Made by a program: the position numbers and the translations under genes. The notes under the pieces were generated by a model that searched no databases, was not told where the DNA came from, and saw only the letters and a program-made list of their open reading frames with translations. 64,000 nucleotides of DNA from Hydrogenophaga sp. (GTDB lineage Bacteria; Pseudomonadota; Gammaproteobacteria; Burkholderiales; Burkholderiaceae_C): the NCBI GenBank assembly GCA_018993155.1, contig JAGKSX010000065.1, positions 1 through 64,000 on the forward strand, read 5' to 3'. Below are positions 28,651 through 38,810 of this stretch, one piece after another; the stretch's first letter is position 1, and every line of letters starts with the position of its first letter.

Positions 28651-28745
28651 AGGCCCACCCCCCGCGCCGCGCTTCGCGCGTCACCCCCTCAAGGGGGCAG
28701 CGCCAGCGGCCCGGCAAAGCCGGTTCCGCGGCACTTCTGGAATGT
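28651..28745. repeat. Dispersed three-hairpin intergenic element, copy C
   Basis: It sits between pccB and pccA. Parts: CGCG-CTT-CGCG, CCCCC-TCAA-GGGGG (28684-28697), then CCGGC-AAA-GCCGG, ending CTTCTGGAA. It is nearly identical to copy D from CCAGCGGCCCGGC onward. Being inside an operon, it could change the ratio of the two carboxylase subunits. Confidence 0.65.
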
Positions 28746-28783
28746 TGCTCCGGACATGAGTCGGTAAAGAACAGATTGGACAA

Positions 28784-30835
<2,052 letters not shown>

Positions 30836-30918
30836 GGCGCCGTTGAGCACCTTTGGATACGGACAGCGGGCCGTGAAATGCGCTAACCTGCAAAGCCACC
30901 CGGCTCTGAAGGATTCGC

Positions 30919-31506
30919 ATGAAGCATGGTCTGGCTTTCGCCCTGGGATGTTTGCGCGATCCGCGCCGCATGGGTGCCATCGCACCGGCTTCCCGGGCGC
31001 TGGCCCGGGCCATCGTGAGCGAGGTCTGGCGCAGCCAGCCGGGCGTGCTGATCGAGGTGGGCGCGGGCACCGGCGCCATCACGCGCGAGCTGGCCATGTC
31101 GTTCGCGGCGCTGGAGCGTTTCGTGGTGATCGAGCGCGACCCCGACTTTGCCCGCCTGCTGCGCCACGCCTTCCCGTTGGCCGAGGTGCTCAACCACTGT
31201 GCCTCCGACGTGAACCAGCTCACGATCGAGGCGCGCTCGCCCGTCACGCTGGTGTCGTCCCTGCCGCTGCTGTCCATGCCGCGTGACGAAGCCCGCGAGT
31301 GCGTGAGCGCCATGCTGACCTTGATCGGCCGCCAGCCGGGCTCGCGCCTGATCCAGTACACCTACGCGGCGCCGCACCTGCGGCCCTTCAACGGCATCCC
31401 CCCGGGCTGGCATTGGCGGCGCTCGGCCTCGGTCTGGGCCAACCTGCCGCCGGCCACGGTCTGGGCGCTGGAGCGCGCGCCCGTTTCCCTCAACGGAGTT
31501 CATTGA
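30919..31506 (+). CDS. Class I SAM-dependent methyltransferase, phospholipid N-methyltransferase-like
   Basis: A 195-residue protein with a Rossmann methyltransferase core. The SAM-binding loop is VLIEVGAGTGAIT, followed by an acidic strand end (VVIERDPDFARLL). The opening RDPRRMGAIAPASRALAR resembles rRNA-dimethylase/PmtA-like proteins that methylate phosphatidylethanolamine. It is preceded by AAGGA. It lies 83 nt after pccA and 3 nt before the epimerase-like gene. The substrate is not established by sequence. Confidence 0.75.
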   Translation: MKHGLAFALGCLRDPRRMGAIAPASRALARAIVSEVWRSQPGVLIEVGAGTGAITRELAMSFAALERFVVIERDPDFARLLRHAFPLAEVLNHCASDVNQLTIEARSPVTLVSSLPLLSMPRDEARECVSAMLTLIGRQPGSRLIQYTYAAPHLRPFNGIPPGWHWRRSASVWANLPPATVWALERAPVSLNGVH

Positions 31507-31509
31507 GAC

Positions 31510-32001
31510 ATGCCTTCCTCCTCACGTCCTTTCAAGGTGCTGGGCATCCAGCAGATCGCCATTGGCGGGCCTGACAAGCAGCGCCTGCAGAAGCTCTGGG
31601 TCGACATGCTGGGCCTGGAGATCACGGGCACCTTCCGCAGCGAACGCGAGAACGTGGACGAGGACATCTGCGCCATCGGCTCCGGCCCGTTCAAGGTCGA
31701 GGTCGACCTGATGCAGCCGCTGGACCCCGAGAAGAAGCCGGCGGTGCACACCACGCCGCTCAACCACATCGGGCTGTGGATCGACAACCTGCCCACCGCC
31801 GTGCAGTGGCTCAGCGCCCAGGGCGTGCGTTTCGCGCCGGGCGGCATCCGAAAGGGCGCGGCGGGCTTCGACATCACCTTCCTGCACCCCAAGGCGAATG
31901 AGGAATTCCCGATCGCGGGTGAGGGCGTGCTGATCGAATTGGTGCAGGCGCCCCCCGAGGTGGTGAGCGCTTTCGCTCGACTGGCCGCCCAGCCGGTCTG
32001 A
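31510..32001 (+). CDS. VOC family protein, methylmalonyl-CoA epimerase-like
   Basis: A 163-residue vicinal-oxygen-chelate protein with the two-module fold. The second-module ligands of methylmalonyl-CoA epimerase are kept: His86 in LNHIGLWID and Glu143 in [10 protein letters not shown]. The first-module His is replaced by Gln15 (IQQIAIG), and the usual metal Gln appears as Glu or Asp in VEVDLMQPL. Context favours the epimerase that converts (S)- to (R)-methylmalonyl-CoA between PccAB and the mutase. A lactoylglutathione-lyase-like activity is the alternative. The start lies 3 nt after the methyltransferase stop. Confidence 0.75.
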   Translation: MPSSSRPFKVLGIQQIAIGGPDKQRLQKLWVDMLGLEITGTFRSERENVDEDICAIGSGPFKVEVDLMQPLDPEKKPAVHTTPLNHIGLWIDNLPTAVQWLSAQGVRFAPGGIRKGAAGFDITFLHPKANEEFPIAGEGVLIELVQAPPEVVSAFARLAAQPV

Positions 32002-32150
32002 TTCCCGGGACGGGTGGCGCAGCGCCCGGAGCAGGGCGGCTTTTCGGGTGCTGTTCGGCGCACCGCGGCCCGGGCCGCGAACTTAATCTTGTGACCTGTG
32101 AAGGCTGTGCCAGGGTTGGTGCGGCCCACCCCTTGTCGCAGGAGTTCCGC

Positions 32151-32438
32151 ATGAACCCGTCACCCGGCCAAGATTCGAAAGACCTCGCCCGCGCGTCCGG
32201 CTGGCTGGGGCGAGGCATGGCGCCCGCCTGGCCGGCCGAACTGCTGGAGCCCTTCTGCCTGCGCATGTCGTCCCAGGGCATGTGCGTGAGCCGGGCGCTG
32301 ATGATCTGCGACCGCCGCTACGCGCTGGAACAACTCGCGCATGCCCACAACATGGCCGACGACACGCTGCGGATGATGGCCGTGCAGCTGTTCCGGCATT
32401 TCGAAGCCCGCCAGTCCGGCATCGCCGGTCTGCATTGA
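32151..32438 (+). CDS. Hypothetical protein
   Basis: A 95-residue soluble protein that I do not recognise. The central part is Cys/Met-rich and probably helical (LRMSSQGMCVSRALMICDRRYALEQLAHAHNMADDTLRMMAVQLFRHFEAR in three pieces). Two Cys sit about eight residues apart, so a metal or redox role is possible but unproved. ATG 32151 has AGGAG (32140-32144) 6 nt upstream; an ATG at 32091 adds 20 residues without a ribosome site. It stands alone before the chemoreceptor gene. Confidence 0.6.
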   Translation: MNPSPGQDSKDLARASGWLGRGMAPAWPAELLEPFCLRMSSQGMCVSRALMICDRRYALEQLAHAHNMADDTLRMMAVQLFRHFEARQSGIAGLH

Positions 32439-32458
32439 GCCCACGGGGTTTCCCCGGC

Positions 32459-32485
32459 TCAAGGCCGATGGCGCGGCACCGATAA
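32459..32485 (+). promoter_or_regulatory. Sigma28 (FliA)-type promoter of the chemoreceptor gene
   Basis: TCAAGGCC (32459-32466), exactly 11 nt, then ACCGATAA (32478-32485). The flagellar sigma28 consensus is TAAAGTTT-N11-GCCGATAA. The -10 box matches 7 of 8 and the -35 keeps T-AAG. The gene behind it is a chemoreceptor, so both position and content agree. Confidence 0.65.
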
Positions 32486-32516
32486 GAACCCATCTACACC
32501 GAGGAGCGGTACACCC

Positions 32517-34037
32517 ATGTCCGGATTCCATCCGCTGTTGCCAGGCATTGCCCTGCTGCGCCGGTTCCGCCTGCGCGGCAAGCTTCTGCTGCTCGCGGCC
32601 TTGTCGGTCCTGCCCCCGCTGCTCGCCTGGGGCCTGCAAGGCCCTGACGGGCTGCACGGCAGCGCCCTGATGGTCGCGATCGCGGGCCTGGCCCTGCTGG
32701 CCTACCTCATGGTCTCGTTCTATGTCAGCTTCACCGCCGACTTCCAGCAGGTGCTCGGTGCCATGGGGCAGACGGTGTCGGGCAACCTTCGGTCCACCAT
32801 CCGCGTGCAGGGCGACGACGAACTGGCCGAGCTGGCCCGCCTGCTGGACCGCACAATCGGCAACCTCTCGGCCATGGTGGCCGAGGTGCGCAGCAATTCC
32901 GCGCTCGTCGCCCACGCCGGCAAGAGCCTGGCGATCGGCAACCGAGACCTCGCCGACCGCACGGAGCAGCAGGCCGCGAACCTGGAGCAGACGGCGGCCA
33001 GCGTGCACGAGCTCTCAGGCACGGTGCAGCAGAACGCCCGCACCGCAGGCGAGTCCGACCAGCAGGCCGCGCAGGTGCGCGATGTGGCCGAGTCGGGCGC
33101 GAAGTACATGGGTCATGCGGTCGAGTCGGTCGAAGGCATCCAGAAGAGCGCGCAGCAGATGAACGAGATCATCGGCGTGATCGACAGCATCGCGTTCCAG
33201 ACCAACATCCTCGCGCTGAACGCGGCGGTGGAAGCCGCGCGCGCCGGTGAACAGGGTCGGGGTTTCGCGGTGGTGGCCGCCGAGGTGCGCACGCTGGCAC
33301 AGCGCTCGTCCGCCTCGGCCAAGGAAATCCGCGAGCTGATCGAGGCCTCGCGCAGCCAGGTGGAGGCGGGCGTGGCCCAGATCCGCACGGCCGGCAACAG
33401 CATTGGACAGATCGTCACCGGCGTGCGCGGTGTGGCGGCCAACATGTCGCTGATCTCGGCGTCGAGCGCCGAGCAGAGCACCGGCCTGAGCGAGATCTCG
33501 GCGGCCGTGACCCAGCTCGACCAGATCACCCAGCACAACGCCCAGATGGTGGAACGCGCGGTGCAGCAGGCCAACCAGCTGGAACAGCGCGCGGCCCACC
33601 TGTCGAAGGCGGTGTCGTCCTTCATGCTGCAGCAGGGCACGGCCGACGAGGCCATGCAGCTGGTGAGCCGTGCCTTGGCCCAGCGCAAACAAGGCGGGCG
33701 CGAGGCGTTTTCGCGCTCGATCACCGAACCCTCCGGCGGCTTCCACGACCGCGACATGTACGTCTTCGCGCTCGACAGCACCGGCGTCTACCGCGCCTTT
33801 GGCGGCAAGCCCGAGAAGGTGGGCAGCCGGGTGCAGGACATCGCGGGCGTCGACGGCCAGGCCTTGCTAAACGCGATCATCGCGCAGGGCGAGGCGGGTG
33901 AGGGCTGGGTGGAGTACGACATCGCCAACCCGGTCACCGGCGCCATCCAGGCCAAGATGTCCTACGTGATGAAGATCGACGATCTCTACGTGGGCTGCGG
34001 CGTCTACAAGACCGTGGCCGCGCGCCAGGGCGCCTGA
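32517..34037 (+). CDS. Methyl-accepting chemotaxis protein with C-terminal Cache-like domain
   Basis: A 506-residue chemoreceptor. Two membrane helices (about 22-42 and 49-71) are joined by a very short loop, so there is no periplasmic sensor. A HAMP-like linker follows, then the cytoplasmic signalling hairpin with tip [36 protein letters not shown] in three overlapping motifs. The C-terminal 100 residues ([18 protein letters not shown]...VYKTVAA) look like a single Cache_2-type ligand domain, placed in the cytoplasm. GAGGAG (32501-32506) is its ribosome site. A sigma28-like promoter ties it to flagellar control. Confidence 0.9.
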   Translation: MSGFHPLLPGIALLRRFRLRGKLLLLAALSVLPPLLAWGLQGPDGLHGSALMVAIAGLALLAYLMVSFYVSFTADFQQVLGAMGQTVSGNLRSTIRVQGDDELAELARLLDRTIGNLSAMVAEVRSNSALVAHAGKSLAIGNRDLADRTEQQAANLEQTAASVHELSGTVQQNARTAGESDQQAAQVRDVAESGAKYMGHAVESVEGIQKSAQQMNEIIGVIDSIAFQTNILALNAAVEAARAGEQGRGFAVVAAEVRTLAQRSSASAKEIRELIEASRSQVEAGVAQIRTAGNSIGQIVTGVRGVAANMSLISASSAEQSTGLSEISAAVTQLDQITQHNAQMVERAVQQANQLEQRAAHLSKAVSSFMLQQGTADEAMQLVSRALAQRKQGGREAFSRSITEPSGGFHDRDMYVFALDSTGVYRAFGGKPEKVGSRVQDIAGVDGQALLNAIIAQGEAGEGWVEYDIANPVTGAIQAKMSYVMKIDDLYVGCGVYKTVAARQGA

Positions 34038-34046
34038 AGGGGCGGG

Positions 34047-34709
34047 TCAGCCGCCGGTCTGCCCGCGCCTGGCTCGGGAACGGGCCAGCGCGGCTTCGAT
34101 CACGGCGCGCTTCTTGTCCAGCACGGCCTCGTCGCTGATCTTCGAGTGCGCGGCCAGATCGGCCAGTTTCTCGCGCGCCTTCGTTTCAAGCCGCGCCTCG
34201 TGTTCCCGCTTCTCGCGCGCCAGGCGCTGCTGCCGCAGGGTGTAGCGCTCGCGCCCCTGCGCGGCCTGTTCGGCCGACCAGGCCTGCCAGCCGGTGCGCT
34301 CACCGCTCACGATCTCCAGCGAGATGCAGTCCACCGGGCAGACCGGCAGGCACAGCTCGCAGCCGGTGCAATAGGGCTCCACCACGGTGTGCATGCGCTT
34401 GTGGATGCCGAGGATGGCGTCGGTGGGGCAGGCCTGGATGCACAGCGTGCAGCCGATGCACCAGGCCTCGTCGATCACCGCCACGGTGACCGGGCCTTCG
34501 ATGCCAAAGCGGTGGTCCAGCGGCTGCACGGGCTGGCCGGTGAGGGCGGAAAGCCGCTCGATGCCTTCGGCCCCGCCGGGCGGACACTGGTTGATGCCCG
34601 CTTCGCCGTGCGCGATGGCCTGCGCATAGCTCGCGCAGTCGGGGTAACCGCAACGCGTGCACTGGGTCTGCGGCAGGGCGGCGTCGATGCGCCGGGCGAG
34701 GTCGTTCAT
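34047..34709 (-). CDS. RnfB-like 4Fe-4S ferredoxin, stand-alone
   Basis: A 220-residue iron-sulfur protein. The Rnf-type 4Fe-4S motif uses Cys17, Cys20, Cys25 and Cys42. Two bacterial ferredoxin clusters follow ([12 protein letters not shown] and [12 protein letters not shown]). The usual RnfB N-terminal membrane anchor is absent, and a charged, helical tail of about 70 residues is added. None of the rnfA, C, D, G or E genes is nearby. It is therefore a soluble electron carrier of the RnfB/RsxB family common in betaproteobacteria, partner unknown. It converges on the chemoreceptor gene. Confidence 0.85.
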   Translation of the reverse strand: MNDLARRIDAALPQTQCTRCGYPDCASYAQAIAHGEAGINQCPPGGAEGIERLSALTGQPVQPLDHRFGIEGPVTVAVIDEAWCIGCTLCIQACPTDAILGIHKRMHTVVEPYCTGCELCLPVCPVDCISLEIVSGERTGWQAWSAEQAAQGRERYTLRQQRLAREKREHEARLETKAREKLADLAAHSKISDEAVLDKKRAVIEAALARSRARRGQTGG

Positions 34710-34755
34710 GCCCGCGAATATACCGGCGCCGCCAGGGCGCCGTGGGCTTCGCCGC

Positions 34756-36150
34756 TCAGGCCTTGGCGGCCTTGCGGCTGGCCGTCTTGCGGGCCGCTGC
34801 CGGTGCTTTGGCGGCCGGTTTGCGCGCCACGGCCTTGGGGGCCACTTTCACGGCCGGCTTCGCGGCGGCAGGCGCGGCATCCGCGGCGGGCTGGTGCGCG
34901 CGGATGAAGGTCTTGACCACCGGGTGCACCATGTCGCGCCAGCGCCGGCCGCTGAAAATGCCGTAGTGGCCGGCGCCCTGCGCCTCGTAGTGCATCTGGT
35001 GCGTCTTGGGGATGCCGGTGCACAGGTCGTGCGCGGCGGCCGTCTGCCCGGAGCCGGAAATGTCGTCGAGTTCGCCTTCCACCGTGAGCAGGGCGGTGCG
35101 TTTGATGTCCTGCGGACGCACGCGCTCCAGCGCACCCTGTTCGTTCTTCACGTCCCAGGTGCCGTTGACCAGCTTGAATTCCTGGAACACCGTCTCGATG
35201 GTTTCGAGGTAGTAGTCGGCGTCCATGTCGAGCACGGCGTTGTACTCGTCGTAGAACTTGCGGTGGCTCTCGGCGCTGGAGTTGTCGCCCTTGATCAGGT
35301 CCTTGAAATAGTCGTAGTGGCTCGACGCATGGCGGTCGGGGTTCATGGCCACGAAACCGGTGTGCTGCAGGAAGCCCGGGTACACGCGGCGGCCGGCGCC
35401 GGGGAAGTTGTCGGGCACGCGGTAGATCACGTTGTTCTCGAACCACTGGTGGCTGCGCTGCGTGGCCAGGTTGTTCACCGCCGTGGGTGACTTGCGCGCG
35501 TCGATGGGGCCGCCCATCATGGTCATGGACAGTGGCGTGGTCTCGCCCCGGCTGGCCATCAGCGAGACCGCCGCGAGCACCGGCACGGTGGGCTGGCAGA
35601 CGCTCATCACATGGCAGTTGCCGTAGCCCTGCTGCAGGTAGCGGATGAACTCCTGGATGTAGTTCACGTAGTCGTCCAGATGGAACTCGCCATCGGCCAT
35701 CGGCACGAGGCGGGCGTTCTTCCAGTCGGTGATGTAGACCTTGTGGTCCTTGAGCATGGTGCGCACGGTGTCGCGCAGGAGCGTGGCGTAGTGGCCCGAG
35801 AGCGGGGCGACGATGAGCACCACCGGCTGGCCCTTGAGCTTGGCCAGCGTCTCGGTGTCGTCGGAGAAACGCTTGAAGCGGCGCAGTTCGCAGAACGGCT
35901 TGTCGATCTCGATGCGCTCGTGGATCGCGACGTCCACCCCATCCACATCCACGGTGTGGATGCCGAACACCGGCTTCTCGTAGTCCTTCCCCAGCCGGTG
36001 CATCAGGTCGTAACCGGCGGAAATGCGCTGGGCGCCCGGCAACTGGGCCAGGGGCAGCATGGGGTTGGTGAAGAGTTTGGACGCCACCTCGGCCAAGTCG
36101 GCGAACGGCTCCATGATCGAGCGCTGGGTTTCGTAAATCTGGTACAGCAT
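34756..36150 (-). CDS. phaZ: Intracellular polyhydroxybutyrate depolymerase with Lys/Ala/Pro-rich tail
   Basis: A 464-residue PhaZ. The nucleophile Cys185 lies in SVCQPTVP, as in the Cupriavidus PhaZ1 type. [19 protein letters not shown] and the C-terminal [10 protein letters not shown] (catalytic His) are typical. It breaks down stored PHB made by phaCAB. Residues from about 412 on form a basic repeat-like tail ([19 protein letters not shown] and on) like histone H1 or PhaM tails, beyond the normal family end. ATG 36150 is used; the open frame upstream to 36327 crosses the promoter. It lies alone on the minus strand. Confidence 0.92.
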   Translation of the reverse strand: MLYQIYETQRSIMEPFADLAEVASKLFTNPMLPLAQLPGAQRISAGYDLMHRLGKDYEKPVFGIHTVDVDGVDVAIHERIEIDKPFCELRRFKRFSDDTETLAKLKGQPVVLIVAPLSGHYATLLRDTVRTMLKDHKVYITDWKNARLVPMADGEFHLDDYVNYIQEFIRYLQQGYGNCHVMSVCQPTVPVLAAVSLMASRGETTPLSMTMMGGPIDARKSPTAVNNLATQRSHQWFENNVIYRVPDNFPGAGRRVYPGFLQHTGFVAMNPDRHASSHYDYFKDLIKGDNSSAESHRKFYDEYNAVLDMDADYYLETIETVFQEFKLVNGTWDVKNEQGALERVRPQDIKRTALLTVEGELDDISGSGQTAAAHDLCTGIPKTHQMHYEAQGAGHYGIFSGRRWRDMVHPVVKTFIRAHQPAADAAPAAAKPAVKVAPKAVARKPAAKAPAAARKTASRKAAKA

Positions 36151-36171
36151 GGGGCGTCGAAACTGGTTATG

Positions 36172-36182
36172 TTGCAGTGCAA
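36172..36182. promoter_or_regulatory. Palindrome upstream of phaZ, possible PhaR-type site
   Basis: A perfect inverted repeat TTGCA-G-TGCAA lies 22 nt before the phaZ start. It contains TGC-AGT-GCA, the spacing reported for PHB-responsive PhaR binding sites (TGC-N3-GCA). A second GCA-TGTGCA stretch follows at 36189-36198. No phaR gene is in the window, so the assignment is inference. Confidence 0.4.
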
Positions 36183-36321
36183 TATAGCAGCATGTGCAAG
36201 CCCTTGTGAGGGTGAAAACACTATACCCCCGGGTGTTGTTGTCACCTTCGTGAAAGAATCCTGCCGGACGGAACTTCGCGCCGGGCGGCCGGCTCCATGG
36301 CTTTTCCGTCCGCTCCCTACC

Positions 36322-37257
36322 ATGCAACGTCGCCCCCTATTGATGGCGGGCGGGGCCCTCGCGGTCACCGCCCTTGGAACCTACATGAGCACCTCGGCCT
36401 CCGCCCCTTCCTCCGCCGCCGGTCTGGCCGATCTGGCCGCCGCGCTGCCCGCCACCGAGCGCATGCCGGTGTTGTTCCTGGGGCATGGCAGCCCCATGAA
36501 CGCGATCGAGGACAACACCTGGCGCCGCAGCTGGCAGGCCCTGGGCCAGGAACTGCGCGCGCGGGGCACGCAGCCCAGCCTGATCCTCTGCATCTCGGCC
36601 CATTGGCTGACCCCCGGCTGGCAGCTGACCGCCATGAGCCAGCCGCCGACCATCCACGACTTCGGTGGCTTTCCACAGGCCCTGTTCGACCAGCAGTACC
36701 CGGCGCCGGGTTCGCCAACCATGGCGCGCGCCATCAGCGCCGCGGTGCGGCAGCCGGACTCCGGCCGTGCGCTGGACCTGGACGAGCGCGAATGGGGCCT
36801 GGACCACGGCACGTGGTCGGTGCTCAAGCCCATGTTCCCGGAGGCGAAGATCCCGGTCATCCAGCTCAGCATGGACTACCGCCGGCCCGCCGCCGAGCAC
36901 TTCGCGGTCGGCCGCCAGCTGGCGCAGCTGCGCGAGCGGGGTGTGCTGATCGTGGGCAGCGGCAACATCGTTCACAACCTGCGCACCATGCGGCGCGATG
37001 CGGCCGACAACCAGGCCTACGAGTGGGCGATCGAGTTCGACCGCATCACGGCCGAGCATCTCGCGCAGGGGCGGCTGGAAGCGCTCAACGACTTCCAGCA
37101 ACTGGGGGCCGTGGCGCAGATGGCGCACCCGAGCTGGGAGCACTACCTGCCGCTGCTGTACACGGCGGGTGCCGTGACCGACAAGGAGGAACCGCGCTTC
37201 TTCAACGACGGTTTCCAGGGCGCATCGATCTCCATGCGCTCGGTCGTCTGGAGCTAG
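36322..37257 (+). CDS. DODA-type extradiol ring-cleavage dioxygenase family protein (LigB superfamily)
   Basis: A 311-residue protein. The metal-site pieces of the 4,5-DOPA dioxygenase family (YgiD) are present: FLGHGSPMNAIEDN, CISAHWLTPG, LDHGTWSVLKPMFP and SGNIVHNLR, which give three His. It starts with MQRRPLLMAGGALAVTALG, a short twin-arginine-like signal not usual in YgiD, so it may be exported. A later ATG at 36385 would give a cytoplasmic form. No strong ribosome site precedes either. Substrate unknown; it should open or modify a catechol ring with a metal. Confidence 0.82.
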   Translation: MQRRPLLMAGGALAVTALGTYMSTSASAPSSAAGLADLAAALPATERMPVLFLGHGSPMNAIEDNTWRRSWQALGQELRARGTQPSLILCISAHWLTPGWQLTAMSQPPTIHDFGGFPQALFDQQYPAPGSPTMARAISAAVRQPDSGRALDLDEREWGLDHGTWSVLKPMFPEAKIPVIQLSMDYRRPAAEHFAVGRQLAQLRERGVLIVGSGNIVHNLRTMRRDAADNQAYEWAIEFDRITAEHLAQGRLEALNDFQQLGAVAQMAHPSWEHYLPLLYTAGAVTDKEEPRFFNDGFQGASISMRSVVWS

Positions 37258-37263
37258 ACAGGC

Positions 37264-37350
37264 TCACCCCGCGCCGGGCCTTCAGCCCGTCACCCCTTCC
37301 AGCGGCAACACCAGCGGCCCGGCGAAGCCGGTTCCGCGGTGTTCTGGAAC
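37264..37350. repeat. Dispersed three-hairpin intergenic element, copy D
   Basis: It follows the dioxygenase stop by 7 nt. Parts: GGGC-CTTCA-GCCC, a degenerate CCCC-run, then CCGGC-GAA-GCCGG with the shared end GGTTCCGCGGTGTTCTGGAA. It lies between two convergent genes and might act as a two-way terminator. Confidence 0.65.
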
Positions 37351-37358
37351 GGGAGCGC

Positions 37359-38555
37359 TCAGACCACCTTGGCGATGGCCTGGCAGACGTAGTCGATGTT
37401 CTTGCTGTTGAGCGCGGCCACGCACATGCGGCCGGTGTCGGTGCCGTAGACGCCGAACTCGCTGCGCAGGCGCACCATCTGGTCCTTGGTCAGGCCGGAG
37501 TAGCTGAACATGCCGATCTGGCTGGTGATGAAGCCCATGTCCTGCTTCACGCCGGCGGCCTTGAGGCCGTCCACCAGCTTCTGGCGCATGGCTTTGATGC
37601 GCACGCGCATCTCGCCGAGTTCCTTTTCCCACAGGGCGCGCAGCTCGGGGTTGTTCAGGACGGCGGCCACCACCGCGCCACCGTGGATGGGCGGGTTGGA
37701 GTAGTTGGTGCGGATCACGATCTTGAGTTGCGACAGCACGCGCGAGGCTTCCTCGGCGTTTTCGCACAGCACCGACAGGGCGCCCACGCGCTCGCCGTAG
37801 AGGCTGAAGCTCTTGGAAAACGAGGTCGAGACGAAGAAGGTCAGGCCAGCGGCGACAAACTTGCCGATGACCGCGCCGTCTTCGGCAATGCCGTGGCCAA
37901 AGCCCTGGTAGGCCATGTCCAGGAAGGGCGTGAGGCCGCGGGCCTTGACGGTGGCGATGACCTGGTCCCATTGGGCCGGGGTGATGTCGTAGCCGGTCGG
38001 GTTGTGGCAGCAGGCGTGCAGCACGGCGATGGTGCCGGGCTGCGCGGCGTTCAGGCTGGCCAGCATGCCGTCGAAGTTGACGCCGCGCTTGTCGGCGTCG
38101 TAGTAGGCGTAGCTGTCGACCGTGAAACCGGCGTTGGTGAACAGGGCGCGGTGGTTTTCCCAGCTCGGGTCGCTGATCAGGACCTTGGCGTTCGGGTTGA
38201 GGCGCTTGAGGAAGTCGGCGCCGATCTTGAGGCCCCCGGTGCCGCCGATGGCTTGCACCGTGGCCACGCGGCCGGATTTCACCGGCTCCGAATCGCTGCC
38301 GAACACCAGGCTCTTGACGGCCGCGTCGTAGGCCGCGATGCCGTCGATGGGCAGGTAGCCGCGCGCGGCGGGCTTGTCCATCATGGTCTTCTCGGCCGCC
38401 TGCACGCATTGCAGCAGCGGCAGCTTGCCGTTGTCGTCGAAGTAGACACCGACGCCGAGGTTGACTTTGTTGGGGTTGGTGTCGGCGGCAAACTGTTCGT
38501 TCAGACCCAGAATCGGGTCGCGCGGCGCCATTTCGACGGCGGAGAAGAGGGACAT
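37359..38555 (-). CDS. Class I aminotransferase, aromatic amino acid/aspartate type
   Basis: A 398-residue PLP enzyme of the AspC/TyrB branch. It has NKVNLGVGVYFDDNGKLP, the ARGYLPIDG segment, CCHNPTGYDIT, FLDMAYQGFG, and the PLP lysine in STSFSKSFSLYGERVG (about residue 245). A C-terminal arginine contacts the substrate carboxylate near TGRMCVAAL. It transfers amino groups between 2-oxoglutarate and aspartate, tyrosine or phenylalanine. TyrB and AspC cannot be told apart by eye. It is transcribed away from the EPS operon. Confidence 0.9.
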   Translation of the reverse strand: MSLFSAVEMAPRDPILGLNEQFAADTNPNKVNLGVGVYFDDNGKLPLLQCVQAAEKTMMDKPAARGYLPIDGIAAYDAAVKSLVFGSDSEPVKSGRVATVQAIGGTGGLKIGADFLKRLNPNAKVLISDPSWENHRALFTNAGFTVDSYAYYDADKRGVNFDGMLASLNAAQPGTIAVLHACCHNPTGYDITPAQWDQVIATVKARGLTPFLDMAYQGFGHGIAEDGAVIGKFVAAGLTFFVSTSFSKSFSLYGERVGALSVLCENAEEASRVLSQLKIVIRTNYSNPPIHGGAVVAAVLNNPELRALWEKELGEMRVRIKAMRQKLVDGLKAAGVKQDMGFITSQIGMFSYSGLTKDQMVRLRSEFGVYGTDTGRMCVAALNSKNIDYVCQAIAKVV

Positions 38556-38736
38556 GCTGGGTTTCCTGGGTTGAGGTCGGGAGCAACCGGCATTTTAGCG
38601 GCCGGGCGTGTTGCGTTCCTGATGCCAAATGGCGTGCCCGTCGCGGCCTTCGCATGCATGTTTTCGCCACAAGCGTGCGCTTCCTCATGACAGAGGAGGG
38701 TTTGGGTATTCGTTACCGTTTACAAGCGTTCCATTG

Positions 38737-38756
38737 CCGCATGTCTGCGGTATATT
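38737..38756 (+). promoter_or_regulatory. Probable EPS operon promoter with operator-like inverted repeat
   Basis: TATATT (38751-38756) is a good -10 box 54 nt before the first EPS gene, but no -35 box stands at the right distance. In its place is an inverted repeat CCGCA-TGTC-TGCGG (38737-38750), suggesting dependence on an activator. A second repeat GTTAA-N6-TTAAC (38766-38781) lies downstream. The rest of the 255-nt gap 38556-38810 holds nothing else I can name. Confidence 0.4.
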
Positions 38757-38810
38757 CAAAAGGGCGTTAACTTTTATTAACATTTCACCGTTCCATGGAG
38801 GAAATGGGTC

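Noticed and set aside
38630-38644. TGGCGTG-N4-TCGC before the EPS operon, resembling a sigma54 promoter
   Set aside because: GG-N10-GC is kept but the -24 and -12 boxes each have mismatches, and the site is about 165 nt from the first gene. In GC-rich DNA such matches occur by chance.
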